Under the pieces are notes generated by a model. It did no database searches, had not been told where the DNA came from, and saw only the letters and a program-made list of their open reading frames with translations. DNA of 64,000 nucleotides, taken from contig JAFUQX010000070.1 of NCBI GenBank assembly GCA_017472145.1, forward strand, positions 1 through 64,000. The letters run 5' to 3'. Made by a program: the position numbers and the translations under genes. Each line of letters begins with the position of its first letter. Position 1 is the first letter of the stretch. Source of the DNA: Ruminococcus sp. GTDB lineage: Bacteria; Bacillota; Clostridia; Oscillospirales; Ruminococcaceae. Shown here piece by piece: positions 16,449-24,723 of this stretch.

Positions 16449-17024
16449 ATGGTGTGGGAGCAGATTCGGGCTGAGAAGCGTTCCGGAAGAGACAGGCTGT
16501 ACGGTATGCTGACCGTTCTGATTTTTGTGATCCTGACCGCAGCCGTTTACTTGATTTGTCCAAAGCAGGAGGCGGAGACTTCCTTGCAGCAGAGAGCGGA
16601 AGGGATCATACAGTGGAGGGATGAGGAGGCCTGTGATGTGCAGCTGCTTGGAACATATGCCGAGGAAGACGCCGTGATTTTGTGGTATACATACAGAACA
16701 GAGCTGGATGCATGCTGCTACTGGGCCGCAGAATGTGAAGCGATATATGATAGCGAGGAAATGTATGTCTTTAAAAAGGAACTGGAGACAGCTGAGCCGG
16801 TAGAGGGCCTGGCCTTTGTACGCTGGGGACGGGGCAGCGTGGTTGTTATAGACAATAAGGATTGCGCCTTTGTCCGGTATTTTAAGGGCACACGGGAGGG
16901 AGAATATTTCAGGCTTACTGAGGAGGATTATCCGTGCATTCTCTATATTTCAAAAATAGCCAATTGTGAATTTCTGGATGCACAGGGAAATGTGCTCTAT
17001 CAGTTTCCTCTTCCGCAGAAATAA
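16449..17024 (+). CDS. Hypothetical membrane-anchored protein
   Basis: The 191-residue protein starts at ATG 16449, four bases after the HAD stop, so it is probably co-expressed. There is a basic N-terminus (RAEKRSGRDR), one membrane helix (about residues 18-39) and an outer domain of about 150 residues rich in Glu, Tyr and Trp. No family was recognised and there is no lipobox. The ribosome site is weak, which suits coupling to the upstream gene. Confidence 0.65.
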   Translation: MVWEQIRAEKRSGRDRLYGMLTVLIFVILTAAVYLICPKQEAETSLQQRAEGIIQWRDEEACDVQLLGTYAEEDAVILWYTYRTELDACCYWAAECEAIYDSEEMYVFKKELETAEPVEGLAFVRWGRGSVVVIDNKDCAFVRYFKGTREGEYFRLTEEDYPCILYISKIANCEFLDAQGNVLYQFPLPQK

Positions 17025-17025
17025 G

Positions 17026-17047
17026 AGCAGCTTCGCAGGAGGCTGCT
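17026..17047 (+). terminator. Hairpin after the hypothetical gene, cut short by a repeat
   Basis: AGCAGC (17026-17031) pairs with GCTGCT (17042-17047). After TTC the MITE-like copy 4 begins instead of a T-run. Confidence 0.5.
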
Positions 17048-17049
17048 TC

Positions 17050-17262
17050 AGCTTGTTGAAAAACCTCCTTATCAGTTTAAGAAGGTATAAAAGCTTTTTG
17101 GTGATTCCCCACGGGGTGGGGAAATGTCCCGAAGGGACAAAGGGGACGGGCGCCAGTTAGGCGGCGAACAAGACCGCTTCCCCTTATTCCAATGCTCCGG
17201 TAAGTTCTCCTTGAAAACGTTCCGGGGGAACGTTTTCAACACAGCTATCCTTAAGTTGATGA
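17050..17262. mobile_element. MITE-like repeat, copy 4 (degenerate)
   Basis: It opens with AGCTTGTTGAAAAACCTCC, one base off the family start. It contains CCCCACGGGGTGGGG, TGTCCCGAAGGGACA and AACGTTCCGGGGGAACGTT palindromes. It also has CCTTAAGTTGATGA, shared with copy 1, and a palindrome block shared with the region after copy 2. The right end is uncertain. No gene is seen in 17025-17443. Confidence 0.6.
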
Positions 17263-17378
17263 TATTGATAGGAGGTCCAGCTGTATTGTGGAGGAATGAC
17301 ATGCTGTAGAAAATGCACAATACATCCTATTTTCTGTTGTGCATTTGTGCGAAAATGGTGTTTTCGTATAAATCTGGA

Positions 17379-17407
17379 TTGACACAATTGGACGAATGTG
17401 GTAAAAT
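17379..17407 (+). promoter_or_regulatory. Promoter of the AAA+/YbjN operon
   Basis: TTGACA (17379-17384), 17 bp, TAAAAT (17402-17407), 36 bp before the GTG start. Confidence 0.8.
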
Positions 17408-17443
17408 ATACAAAGAATATACAGAAAAATAGGAGGCGGCAAA

Positions 17444-19516
17444 GTGACAGGTACAAAAATCGAACTGACCCTGGACAGCTTCTGGGTTCTCAGCAAGAGA
17501 GAAGAAGATGTGCTCCCGATGGAGGCCATCATTGAGAAGCTGAAGGAAAAATTTAATATAAATGTTGTATTCTCCTCTCTGACAGAGTGCGAGGCTGTAT
17601 TCCCGGAGAAGGCTGATGCAGCTGCTGTACAGCGTGAAATCACTGCTTTGATTTGCAGTCAGTTTCAGCTTTCAGCTGACAGTACGGTATTTTCACTGAA
17701 GGTTTCGGAATACAGTGATTCGGCAGAGGAAAAGGAAGAGACCGGGAAAGAACCGTCTGAGGAGGATGCTCCGGCTGAAGAAAGATCCGGGCAGACCGGG
17801 GCTGAGAAGGTGGACATTTTCTCCTTTATGAAGAGAGAGACACAGGAAGACGATGCACCTGCAAAGAAGGAGCAGCCAGCCATTGAGCGGATCGAAGCGC
17901 TGATCGGTGCGGAGGAATTCAAAGCGCTGGCCAGAGAATGTGTAAAGGTAGCACCGGGCATCAGAAAGCACGGAGCATTTGAGGCCTTCACCCACCGAAG
18001 CTATCTCATCTCCGTCAATGACGGCTATGGATTCTCCACGTGTCTGGAGCTTTTTGCGGATCTGGTGGAGGAGCTGGGACTGTTTGAGGTGGCTTCCAAG
18101 AAGCGTGTGGTTGAGGAAAAGCTCCTCTCTCCGCAGGCCAAGGAAAATGGCGGCCCTTTTACTGCGGCTCTGTCTCATTTTCAGGGTTATGGCAAGGGGA
18201 AGATCGTCTGCATCGATATCCGGGAGTGGATGACCAAGACCTCTGACAAGGAATTCCGTGATTTTCTGTCTGAGCTGGATGACCATCTGGGTGAGCATAT
18301 CATTGTTTTCCGAGTGCCCTTTGTGGAGAAGAATATTCTTCAGGAGCTGAAAAATAATCTCAATGACATTTTATTTGTAAGGGAGCTTTCCATCGTTCCC
18401 TTTGATAATCGGGAGCTGGCAGCCTGTGCGAAAAATCTGCTTTCTGAAAAGGGCTTTTCCATGGAGGAGGACGCATGGGATATTTTCCAGGAGCGAATCG
18501 CTGAGGAGAAGAATGACGGTCGGTTCTATGGGATCAACACCATCCGCAAGGTCGTGCTGGAGGTCATCTACAGAAAGCAGCTGAGCAATGCAGAACGGGA
18601 GCTGGATGACACGCTTATCAAGAAGGAGGACATTATCGACCTGGCGGCTGATTATACAGATGGCAAAAAGAGCGGTCTGGAGCTGCTGGACGAGATGATC
18701 GGTATGGAATCCATCCGCAGCCGGGTGGAGGAAATTGTGGCACAGATCGAGACGGCTCTGAAAAATGAGTCTCTCGGAAGCCCCTGCATTCACATGCGCT
18801 TTGTCGGCAATCCGGGCACCGGCAAGACCACGGTGGCCCGTGTGATCGGTAAGATTCTCAAGGAGAAGGGGATTCTCCGCAACGGCAGCTTCTTTGAGTA
18901 TACCGGACGGGACTTCTGCGGACGGTATGTGGGTGAGACAGCCCCTAAGACAGCCGCCATGTGCCGGGATGCCTATGGCTCTGTGCTCTTTATTGATGAG
19001 GCCTATTCGCTCTATCGGGATGAAGGCTACAGCAATGCGGACTATGGACGTGAAGCCATTGACACGCTGGTGGCGGAGATGGAAAATCATCGCACAGATC
19101 TGATGGTGATCATGGCCGGCTATCCGGATGAGATGAACAAGCTGATGAACGGCAATGCGGGTCTTAAGAGCCGTATGCCCTATCAGATCGATTTCCCGAA
19201 CTATACACGGGAGCAGCTTTGTGAGATCTTCATGCGCATGGCCAGAAAGAGCTTTGAATGCGGCGATGCCTTTGAGACCGCTGTGAAAAGCTACTTTGAC
19301 ACCCTGCCGGAGGAGCTGATGAATGCAAAGGATTTCAGCAATGCCCGTTTTGCACGGAATCTGTTTGAGCGTACATGGGGCAAGGCGGTGCTTCGCTGTC
19401 AGATGATGCAGCGGCCGTGTACAGAGCTGATGCCGGAGGACTTTGCCCTGGCCAGCTCTGAAAGAGAGTTCCAGAGCAATATGAAGAAGAAAAGTAGATC
19501 ATTGGGCTTTATCTGA
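17444..19516 (+). CDS. AAA+ ATPase, CbxX/CfqX (SpoVK/EccA) type, with degenerate first module
   Basis: The 690-residue protein starts at GTG 17444, seven bases after GGAGG. Residues 1-75 form a small alpha/beta domain, followed by an acidic Glu/Ala-rich linker (about 85-145). Residues 150-410 resemble an AAA+ module without a Walker A motif. The intact CbxX-type module follows: Walker A GNPGTGKT (455-462), Walker B LFIDEAY (Asp518-Glu519), then the arginine-rich C-terminal lid. CbxX-type ATPases remodel protein complexes such as Rubisco or ESX secretion substrates. The partner here is unknown. The YbjN-domain gene 41 bp downstream is the best candidate. Confidence 0.85.
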   Translation: MTGTKIELTLDSFWVLSKREEDVLPMEAIIEKLKEKFNINVVFSSLTECEAVFPEKADAAAVQREITALICSQFQLSADSTVFSLKVSEYSDSAEEKEETGKEPSEEDAPAEERSGQTGAEKVDIFSFMKRETQEDDAPAKKEQPAIERIEALIGAEEFKALARECVKVAPGIRKHGAFEAFTHRSYLISVNDGYGFSTCLELFADLVEELGLFEVASKKRVVEEKLLSPQAKENGGPFTAALSHFQGYGKGKIVCIDIREWMTKTSDKEFRDFLSELDDHLGEHIIVFRVPFVEKNILQELKNNLNDILFVRELSIVPFDNRELAACAKNLLSEKGFSMEEDAWDIFQERIAEEKNDGRFYGINTIRKVVLEVIYRKQLSNAERELDDTLIKKEDIIDLAADYTDGKKSGLELLDEMIGMESIRSRVEEIVAQIETALKNESLGSPCIHMRFVGNPGTGKTTVARVIGKILKEKGILRNGSFFEYTGRDFCGRYVGETAPKTAAMCRDAYGSVLFIDEAYSLYRDEGYSNADYGREAIDTLVAEMENHRTDLMVIMAGYPDEMNKLMNGNAGLKSRMPYQIDFPNYTREQLCEIFMRMARKSFECGDAFETAVKSYFDTLPEELMNAKDFSNARFARNLFERTWGKAVLRCQMMQRPCTELMPEDFALASSEREFQSNMKKKSRSLGFI

Positions 19517-19557
19517 TGATTGAAATATAATTTTTTGATAATCAGGAGGTTTTTGAA

Positions 19558-20046
19558 ATGTCTGACGAAAGAAAAATGAAATTTGCGCAGAGTACATACG
19601 CGACTGTATGCAAGATGTTTGACGCACAGGGCTGGCACTATGACCGCCATGATGACGATCTTGTGATCCATGCGACCATGCGCGGAGATGATCTGCCCAT
19701 CGAGTTTCTGGTTATAGTTGATGCAGACAGACAGCTGGTGTCCTTCATTTCTCCCATGCCCTTTGAAGTAAATGAGGATAAGAGAATGGATATGGCCATT
19801 GCTGTTACTGTTGCAAACTATGGTCTGGCTGATGGTTCTTTTGATTATAATCTGGCCGACGGTTCGATCCGCTTCCGTATGACATCCAGCTTCCGTGAGA
19901 GCATTCTGGGTGCGGAGCTGTTTGAATACATGGTTTTTGTTGCCTGCAAGACGGTGGACGTATACAATGACAAGTTCCTGATGCTGGCCAAGGGCATGAT
20001 GGATATTGAAAAGTTCATTGAAATGGAAATGAGCGATAACGAATAA
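19558..20046 (+). CDS. YbjN-domain protein
   Basis: The 162-residue soluble protein starts after CAGGAGG. The pattern is that of YbjN domains, which share the fold of type III secretion chaperones: an N-terminal helix (YATVCKMFDAQGWHYD), strands with 'PIEFLVIVDADRQLVSFISP', then ANYGL and a long helix ending in ELFEYMVF. It is the second gene of the AAA+ operon and is followed by a terminator. It may act as an adaptor or chaperone for the ATPase, which is inference from linkage. Confidence 0.7.
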   Translation: MSDERKMKFAQSTYATVCKMFDAQGWHYDRHDDDLVIHATMRGDDLPIEFLVIVDADRQLVSFISPMPFEVNEDKRMDMAIAVTVANYGLADGSFDYNLADGSIRFRMTSSFRESILGAELFEYMVFVACKTVDVYNDKFLMLAKGMMDIEKFIEMEMSDNE

Positions 20047-20055
20047 AACGATGAG

Positions 20056-20092
20056 GGGCTGCTGCAGCGCTTGGGTTTGCAGCGGCCCTTTT
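20056..20092 (+). terminator. Terminator of the AAA+/YbjN operon
   Basis: GGGC-t-GCTGCA (20056-20066) pairs with TGCAGC-g-GCCC (20078-20088), followed by TTTTCCC. The stem belongs to a recurrent GGGCTGCTGCA set in this window. Confidence 0.8.
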
Positions 20093-20126
20093 CCCTATGC
20101 ATTATGAAAGAGAGGCGATCCGGACT

Positions 20127-21104
20127 ATGGAGCATGAACGGATATTGTGCATTTATGACTATCTGTGCCGGTATACGAATGAAAGCAGAATGGCTTCCAT
20201 TCAGGAGATTCAGGAGCATCTTGCAGCAAATACCGGGCTGAGTACAGTATCCGCACTGACGATCCGCCGGGATATCGAGCGGCTTACAGCCATGGGAAAT
20301 GATATCCGCAGGAAAAACGGCCCGCATAATACAGCCTATTATGGACTTGTTGGCCAGGGCTTTACTTTTAATGAGATCCGTTTTATTGTGGATTCGATCA
20401 GCATCAACAGGTTTCTGTCGCCCATGCAGAAGCAGAAGCTCATCAAGAAGTTTGAAGGTATGTGCTCAGCCGCAGAGGTACGACAGCTTATCAGCCGGAT
20501 CTCTCTGAACGGACAGGGTCTGTCTTCTCTGGATCTGCTGGAAAATCTGGATCAGGTGCACTGCATTATTTCTGAAAACAGGAAAATCCACTTTGACTAC
20601 GGCAAGTTCAACACCGAGCGGCAGATGGTATATTACAGCAAGCGAAGGGATCTGATCCCGGTTCGTGTGGTTTATTTTAATGAGCGGTTTTATCTGAAAT
20701 GCGTGAATGCAGAAACGCAGGAGAGCCGTACATACCGGATCGACCGGATGAAGAATATCACAGCCGGGGACAAGGTGAAAAAGCGGCCGGAGCTTCCAAA
20801 GCCCGATGGTATCGTCCTGGATATGTTTGAGCCGGATTACTTTGAAAGCGTGGAGCTTCGGGTACGGCGTTTTCTTTTGGATGATATGCTGGAGCAGCTG
20901 GGAGATGCAGCCCGCGTGAAGAAGGAATCAGGAAATACCGGCTATGTATCTGTGCGGGCCACGATCGGCATCAGCCCGGGCTTTTTCAGCTGGGTTCTGC
21001 GGTATGGAAGCGATGTGGAGATCGTTTCACCAAAGAATGTCCGGTGTGCTTTCCAGGAGAAGCTGAAGACAATGTGCAGCTTGTATCAAGAGAAGAATGC
21101 TTGA
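20127..21104 (+). CDS. WYL-domain transcriptional regulator
   Basis: The 325-residue protein (ATG 20127 after GAGAGG; an earlier ATG at 20097 stands directly behind the terminator T-run without a ribosome site) has an N-terminal winged helix (about 1-70, with TVSALTIRRDIERL as recognition helix). A WYL domain lies at about 120-205 (KIHFDYGKFN...VRVVYFNERFYLKCVN) and a C-terminal WCX extension at 225-325. WYL regulators sense nucleotides or nucleic acids and control metabolism or defence genes. The target is unknown, and no defence genes adjoin it. Confidence 0.88.
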   Translation: MEHERILCIYDYLCRYTNESRMASIQEIQEHLAANTGLSTVSALTIRRDIERLTAMGNDIRRKNGPHNTAYYGLVGQGFTFNEIRFIVDSISINRFLSPMQKQKLIKKFEGMCSAAEVRQLISRISLNGQGLSSLDLLENLDQVHCIISENRKIHFDYGKFNTERQMVYYSKRRDLIPVRVVYFNERFYLKCVNAETQESRTYRIDRMKNITAGDKVKKRPELPKPDGIVLDMFEPDYFESVELRVRRFLLDDMLEQLGDAARVKKESGNTGYVSVRATIGISPGFFSWVLRYGSDVEIVSPKNVRCAFQEKLKTMCSLYQEKNA

Positions 21105-21129
21105 CGAGGGTGTGCAGCTGTGATATAAT
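21101..21129 (+). promoter_or_regulatory. Promoter overlapping the WYL stop codon
   Basis: TTGACG (21101-21106), 17 bp, TATAAT (21124-21129). The -35 contains the WYL TGA. It drives the lipoprotein at 21173. Confidence 0.8.
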
Positions 21130-21172
21130 AGAGTCGGATGCTGTAGAATTCTGATCGGAGAAGGGAGATATT

Positions 21173-21661
21173 ATGAGAAAGCGCAAATTTTCGGTTCTGG
21201 CCGTCCTGACGGCCGCACTGTCTGTTCTGGCCGGATGTCAGAGCGGAGAGGAATATACGATTCATGTGAAAAACCTGACGGGTGCAGAGATTTCAGAAAT
21301 TGTGATCACGCCGGATTCCGATCAGAGTGAGCAAAAGAATCTTCTGGAGGAAAATCTGGCCGCAGATGGCGAGATCGATCTGACGATCGGCCGTTTTACA
21401 GAGGAGGAGCTGGAGGATGGATTTGCTGTCGTTGTCTATAACGCAGAGGATGGCTCATACGGAACCTTCAGTATGCTGCAAATTGACAACGGCGATACAG
21501 TCAGCTTCTATCTGGATGACTGGGGTCTGGCCGTTGCTGTGGATCTGACCGAGGAGGAGATCGAGGAGCAGATCGCACAGGATCATCAGAATTATCTGGA
21601 AATGCTTGAAGAAATGGAAGAAGAAGCTGCGGCTGAGGAATCTGCTGCGGAGACGGAATAA
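21173..21661 (+). CDS. Hypothetical lipoprotein
   Basis: The 162-residue precursor has a short basic N-terminus and a lipobox VLAGC (Cys22). The mature part starts with beta-rich sequence (EYTIHVKNLTGAEISEIVIT) like an immunoglobulin-type fold. It ends in a strongly acidic helix of about 40 residues (Glu/Ala-rich, from about 125). No family was recognised. It has its own promoter and a ribosome site AAGGGAG. Confidence 0.75.
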   Translation: MRKRKFSVLAVLTAALSVLAGCQSGEEYTIHVKNLTGAEISEIVITPDSDQSEQKNLLEENLAADGEIDLTIGRFTEEELEDGFAVVVYNAEDGSYGTFSMLQIDNGDTVSFYLDDWGLAVAVDLTEEEIEEQIAQDHQNYLEMLEEMEEEAAAEESAAETE

Positions 21662-21733
21662 ACAGGAGCGTTCCGGGCTGTTGATTTTGTTTTGGAAAAA
21701 TTTACCGACGGGCAAAATCTGCCGCACGATGTA

Positions 21734-21762
21734 TTGACAAAATGGGTGTAATCTGTTATAAT
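21734..21762 (+). promoter_or_regulatory. Promoter of the PAP2 gene, overlapping a false ATG
   Basis: TTGACA (21734-21739), 17 bp, TATAAT (21757-21762). The -10 covers the first two bases of the ATG at 21761. Confidence 0.85.
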
Positions 21763-21802
21763 GAAACAATCATTTAATACGCAGGGGAGGGAACAAATCA
21801 CG

Positions 21803-22474
21803 GTGATCCAAAAGATAATCTCATTTTTTCAGCGGTATCCGCACTGGCCGTTGCTTCTGTACTGGCCGCTTTACGGTGCGATATTTGAGCTGCTGGAGTG
21901 GTTTGTAGAGCCACCGTCCTATCATGTTATGTACTGCTGGCTGGATGATCACATCCCCTTTGCTGAGATCTTCATTATTCCTTATCTGTACTGGTTTCTG
22001 GCTCTGATCGGGATTCATGTGTACACCTTCTTCAAGGAGCCTCTGGTATTCCGGAAGCTCATGTATTTTGTGATGTTTTCTCAGACCATTGCACTGCTGA
22101 TGTTTATTGTGTATCCATCGGTGCAGCATCTGCGTCCGGAGGTCATGCCCCGTGATAATATTTTTACGGATATGGTAGCCTACATATATCATATAGATAC
22201 AAATACAAATGTCTGTCCGTCCCTTCATGTAGTAGGCGGAGTGGCTGTCTGGTTTGCTTCCCTTCACTGCAAGCAGTTTCAGACGACCGGCTGGCGGACG
22301 TTTTTCCTGATCAGCACCGTGCTCATCTGCATTTCGACCGTATTTCTCAAGCAGCATTCGCTGGTGGATATTCCAGCGGCGCTGGTGATCTGTGCGATAG
22401 GCTATCCTCTGGCCTTTGGCAAGCGTGCGGAGCGGCGGATGCGCCGGAGAAGACCGTCTGTTAAATCGGCCTAG
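21803..22474 (+). CDS. PAP2-superfamily membrane protein
   Basis: Translation is placed at GTG 21803, eleven bases after GGGGAGGG (223 residues). The ATG at 21761 lies in the -10 box. It has six membrane segments. Catalytic signatures of the phosphatidate phosphatase/inositol-phosphorylceramide-synthase branch are CPSLH with His142 and KQHSLVD with His185 and Asp189. It probably acts on lipid phosphates such as phosphatidylglycerophosphate or polyprenyl diphosphate at the outer face. The substrate is unknown. The C-terminus is basic (KRAERRMRRRR). Confidence 0.85.
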   Translation: MIQKIISFFQRYPHWPLLLYWPLYGAIFELLEWFVEPPSYHVMYCWLDDHIPFAEIFIIPYLYWFLALIGIHVYTFFKEPLVFRKLMYFVMFSQTIALLMFIVYPSVQHLRPEVMPRDNIFTDMVAYIYHIDTNTNVCPSLHVVGGVAVWFASLHCKQFQTTGWRTFFLISTVLICISTVFLKQHSLVDIPAALVICAIGYPLAFGKRAERRMRRRRPSVKSA

Positions 22475-22496
22475 GTATAAAAGAATAGATGCATTT

Positions 22497-22530
22497 ACGG
22501 TATCACTGGCAATACGGTGATGCCGTTTTT
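22497..22530 (+). terminator. Terminator of the PAP2 gene
   Basis: ACGGTATCAC (22497-22506) pairs with GTGATGCCGT (22517-22526) with one mismatch, then TTTTT. Confidence 0.85.
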
Positions 22531-22571
22531 GTATAAAGCCAAATATTATCCGGTATGAAAGCATTTTGTAA

Positions 22572-22600
22572 TTGTATTCAGGAGGATTGTGTGTTATAAT
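22572..22600 (+). promoter_or_regulatory. Promoter of the lipoprotein at 22660
   Basis: TTGTAT (22572-22577), 17 bp, TATAAT (22595-22600). Confidence 0.7.
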
Positions 22601-22659
22601 AAGAAAACAATAAAAAATACAGTCAGTATATTGAATGGATCTGAGAAAGGAAAATAAAT

Positions 22660-23241
22660 ATGAAAAAAATAACTGCTTTGATTCTGGCTTCTATGACGCT
22701 GCTTACCCTGAGCGCATGCGGCGGAAAAGAGACTGAAACTTCTGATATTTCCGGGAGTACAGCTCAGGAGACGACGGAAGCAGCAGCGGAAACGGAGGAC
22801 TCCTCTGAGGAAGAAAGCGCTGTGGCCGATACAGTGGGTCAGACTCTGCTTCAGGATTTCCTGAGCCGTGCAGAGGAAGATCCGGAGCTTAGTGCGCAGG
22901 AGCTGGCCGATGCGCTGCTTGCAAACGATATAATTGCATTCAGCGGTGCAGCAATGCCTGTTGAGGAGGGACTTCTGACCGGCTTTGGCAATGCAGAGAT
23001 CACAGGCTTCCAGGAGGGCGCGATGTTTGCGCCCATGATCGGCACGATCCCCTTTGTAGGTTATATCTTCGTGCTGGAGGAAGGCAGCGATACTGCGTCC
23101 TTTATGGCTGTACTGGAGGAGAATGCGGACCCCCGTTGGAACATCTGCACAGAGGCAGACGAAACCATCGTGGAAAGCTCCGGCCGTACGGTATTCTTCC
23201 TGATGTGTCCCAGTGTATTTGAGGATGTACCTGCCGAGTAA
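22660..23241 (+). CDS. Hypothetical lipoprotein
   Basis: The 193-residue precursor has a lipobox LSAC (Cys20), a Ser/Thr/Glu-rich flexible linker (22-65) and a compact C-terminal domain of about 125 residues containing FVGYIFVLEEGSDTASFM and a final strand RTVFFLMCP. The layout is that of a surface-anchored small binding domain. No family was recognised. It is monocistronic with its own promoter and terminator. Confidence 0.75.
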   Translation: MKKITALILASMTLLTLSACGGKETETSDISGSTAQETTEAAAETEDSSEEESAVADTVGQTLLQDFLSRAEEDPELSAQELADALLANDIIAFSGAAMPVEEGLLTGFGNAEITGFQEGAMFAPMIGTIPFVGYIFVLEEGSDTASFMAVLEENADPRWNICTEADETIVESSGRTVFFLMCPSVFEDVPAE

Positions 23242-23253
23242 ATGATACAGGAA

Positions 23254-23286
23254 TCAGGCTGGCTGAAACTGTCAGCCTGATTTTTC
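23254..23286 (+). terminator. Terminator of the lipoprotein gene
   Basis: TCAGGCTG (23254-23261) pairs with CAGCCTGA (23273-23280), then TTTTTC. Confidence 0.85.
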
Positions 23287-23308
23287 TTTAGACAGAGGAG
23301 GTGCGGTC

Positions 23309-24709
23309 GTGCTTTTTTCGGGAATTCCGTTTTTGTATTATTTTCTTCCCTGTGTGCTGGCGCTGTATTTTTCTGCACCGAAGAAGTGGAAGAATGCAGT
23401 ACTGCTTGTGTCCAGCCTTGTGTTCTATGGCTGGGGTGAGCCGGGATATATCTGGCTTATGCTGGGAAGCATTCTGTGCGGCTATCTGTCCGGTCTGCTG
23501 ATCGAGCGGTTTCGTGGGAGAGCAGCGGCTAAGGGTGTGCTTACAGGCGCAGCCGCAGTCAGTCTGGGACTGCTTGGCTGTTTTAAATATGCTGATTTCT
23601 TTATTCAGAATTTCAACACGGTCACTGGTCTTTCAGTTCCCATGCTGAAGGTCGCACTGCCCATCGGAATCAGCTTCTACACCTTCCAGATCCTGAGCTA
23701 TGTCATAGATGTGTACCGTGGAGATGTCCGGGCCCAGCGCAATTTCATCCATTTTGCGGCCTATGTGGCCCTGTTTCCTCAGCTGATCGCCGGGCCGATC
23801 GTTCGCTATTCCGATGTGGCCAGCCAGCTGGAAAGCCGGACGCATACTCTTTCCGGAGCGGCAGCCGGCATTCGTATTTTTGTGCTGGGTCTGGGAAAAA
23901 AGGTTCTCATCGCCAATGTGCTGGGCGAGTTGTGTACGGCCTATGCGGAAGCGGAGGAGAGATCTGTTGTCTTCAGCTGGATGTATGCATCGGCCTATGC
24001 CCTTCAGATTTATTTTGACTTTTCCGGATACAGCGATATGGCCATTGGCCTGGGACGGCTGTTTGGCTTTACATTCCCGGAGAATTTCCGGTATCCGTTT
24101 CTATCCGGAAGCATCACAGAATTCTGGCGCAGATGGCACATATCCCTGGGAACATGGTTTCGGGACTATGTGTATATTCCGCTGGGCGGCAGCCGTGTTT
24201 CTCCAGGCAGACGGCTTTGGAATCTCCTCATTGTCTGGATGCTCACGGGCCTGTGGCATGGTGCGGCCTGGTGCTTTATCCTCTGGGGCTTGTATTTCGC
24301 CGTGCTGCTGATGCTGGAGAAGCGTTTCTTACTGAAACATCTGGAAAGGGCGAAGATATTCCGGCATGTGTATGTGCTTCTGGCGGTGCTGGTGAGCTTT
24401 GTGATATTCAGCGAAGCGGATACAGGCCTGGCTGCTGAGACGCTGAAGGGTCTGTTCGGCTTTGGGGGACTGCCGCTGATTTCGGATACGCAGTGCTACT
24501 ATCTGCGAAGCTTTGGCCTTGTTCTTCTGACGGCTGCTTTCGGCGCTACACCGCTTCCAAAGCGGCTGGCCGAAAAGATGCAGCAGACAAGGACTGGTGC
24601 GGTCCTGTTCAGTATTGCAGAGCCGGTCGTACTGGGGCTTCTGCTGTTGACGTCCACGGCCTATCTGGTGGATGGCTCGTTCAATCCGTTTTTGTATTTC
24701 CGGTTCTGA
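23309..24709 (+). CDS. MBOAT O-acyltransferase (AlgI-like)
   Basis: The 466-residue membrane protein starts at GTG 23309, seven bases after AGAGGAGG. About ten membrane segments are visible. MBOAT hallmarks are the EFWRRWHISLGTWFRDYVYIPLGG region (residues near 270-295) and the invariant His317 in TGLWHGAAW. AlgI-type proteins pass acetyl groups across the membrane to polysaccharide acetylases. The next gene, 14 bp downstream, is a DHHW/AlgJ-like protein, the usual partner, so the pair should O-acetylate a cell-wall or exopolysaccharide. Confidence 0.93.
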   Translation: MLFSGIPFLYYFLPCVLALYFSAPKKWKNAVLLVSSLVFYGWGEPGYIWLMLGSILCGYLSGLLIERFRGRAAAKGVLTGAAAVSLGLLGCFKYADFFIQNFNTVTGLSVPMLKVALPIGISFYTFQILSYVIDVYRGDVRAQRNFIHFAAYVALFPQLIAGPIVRYSDVASQLESRTHTLSGAAAGIRIFVLGLGKKVLIANVLGELCTAYAEAEERSVVFSWMYASAYALQIYFDFSGYSDMAIGLGRLFGFTFPENFRYPFLSGSITEFWRRWHISLGTWFRDYVYIPLGGSRVSPGRRLWNLLIVWMLTGLWHGAAWCFILWGLYFAVLLMLEKRFLLKHLERAKIFRHVYVLLAVLVSFVIFSEADTGLAAETLKGLFGFGGLPLISDTQCYYLRSFGLVLLTAAFGATPLPKRLAEKMQQTRTGAVLFSIAEPVVLGLLLLTSTAYLVDGSFNPFLYFRF

Positions 24710-24723
24710 AGGGAGGGGATGGC

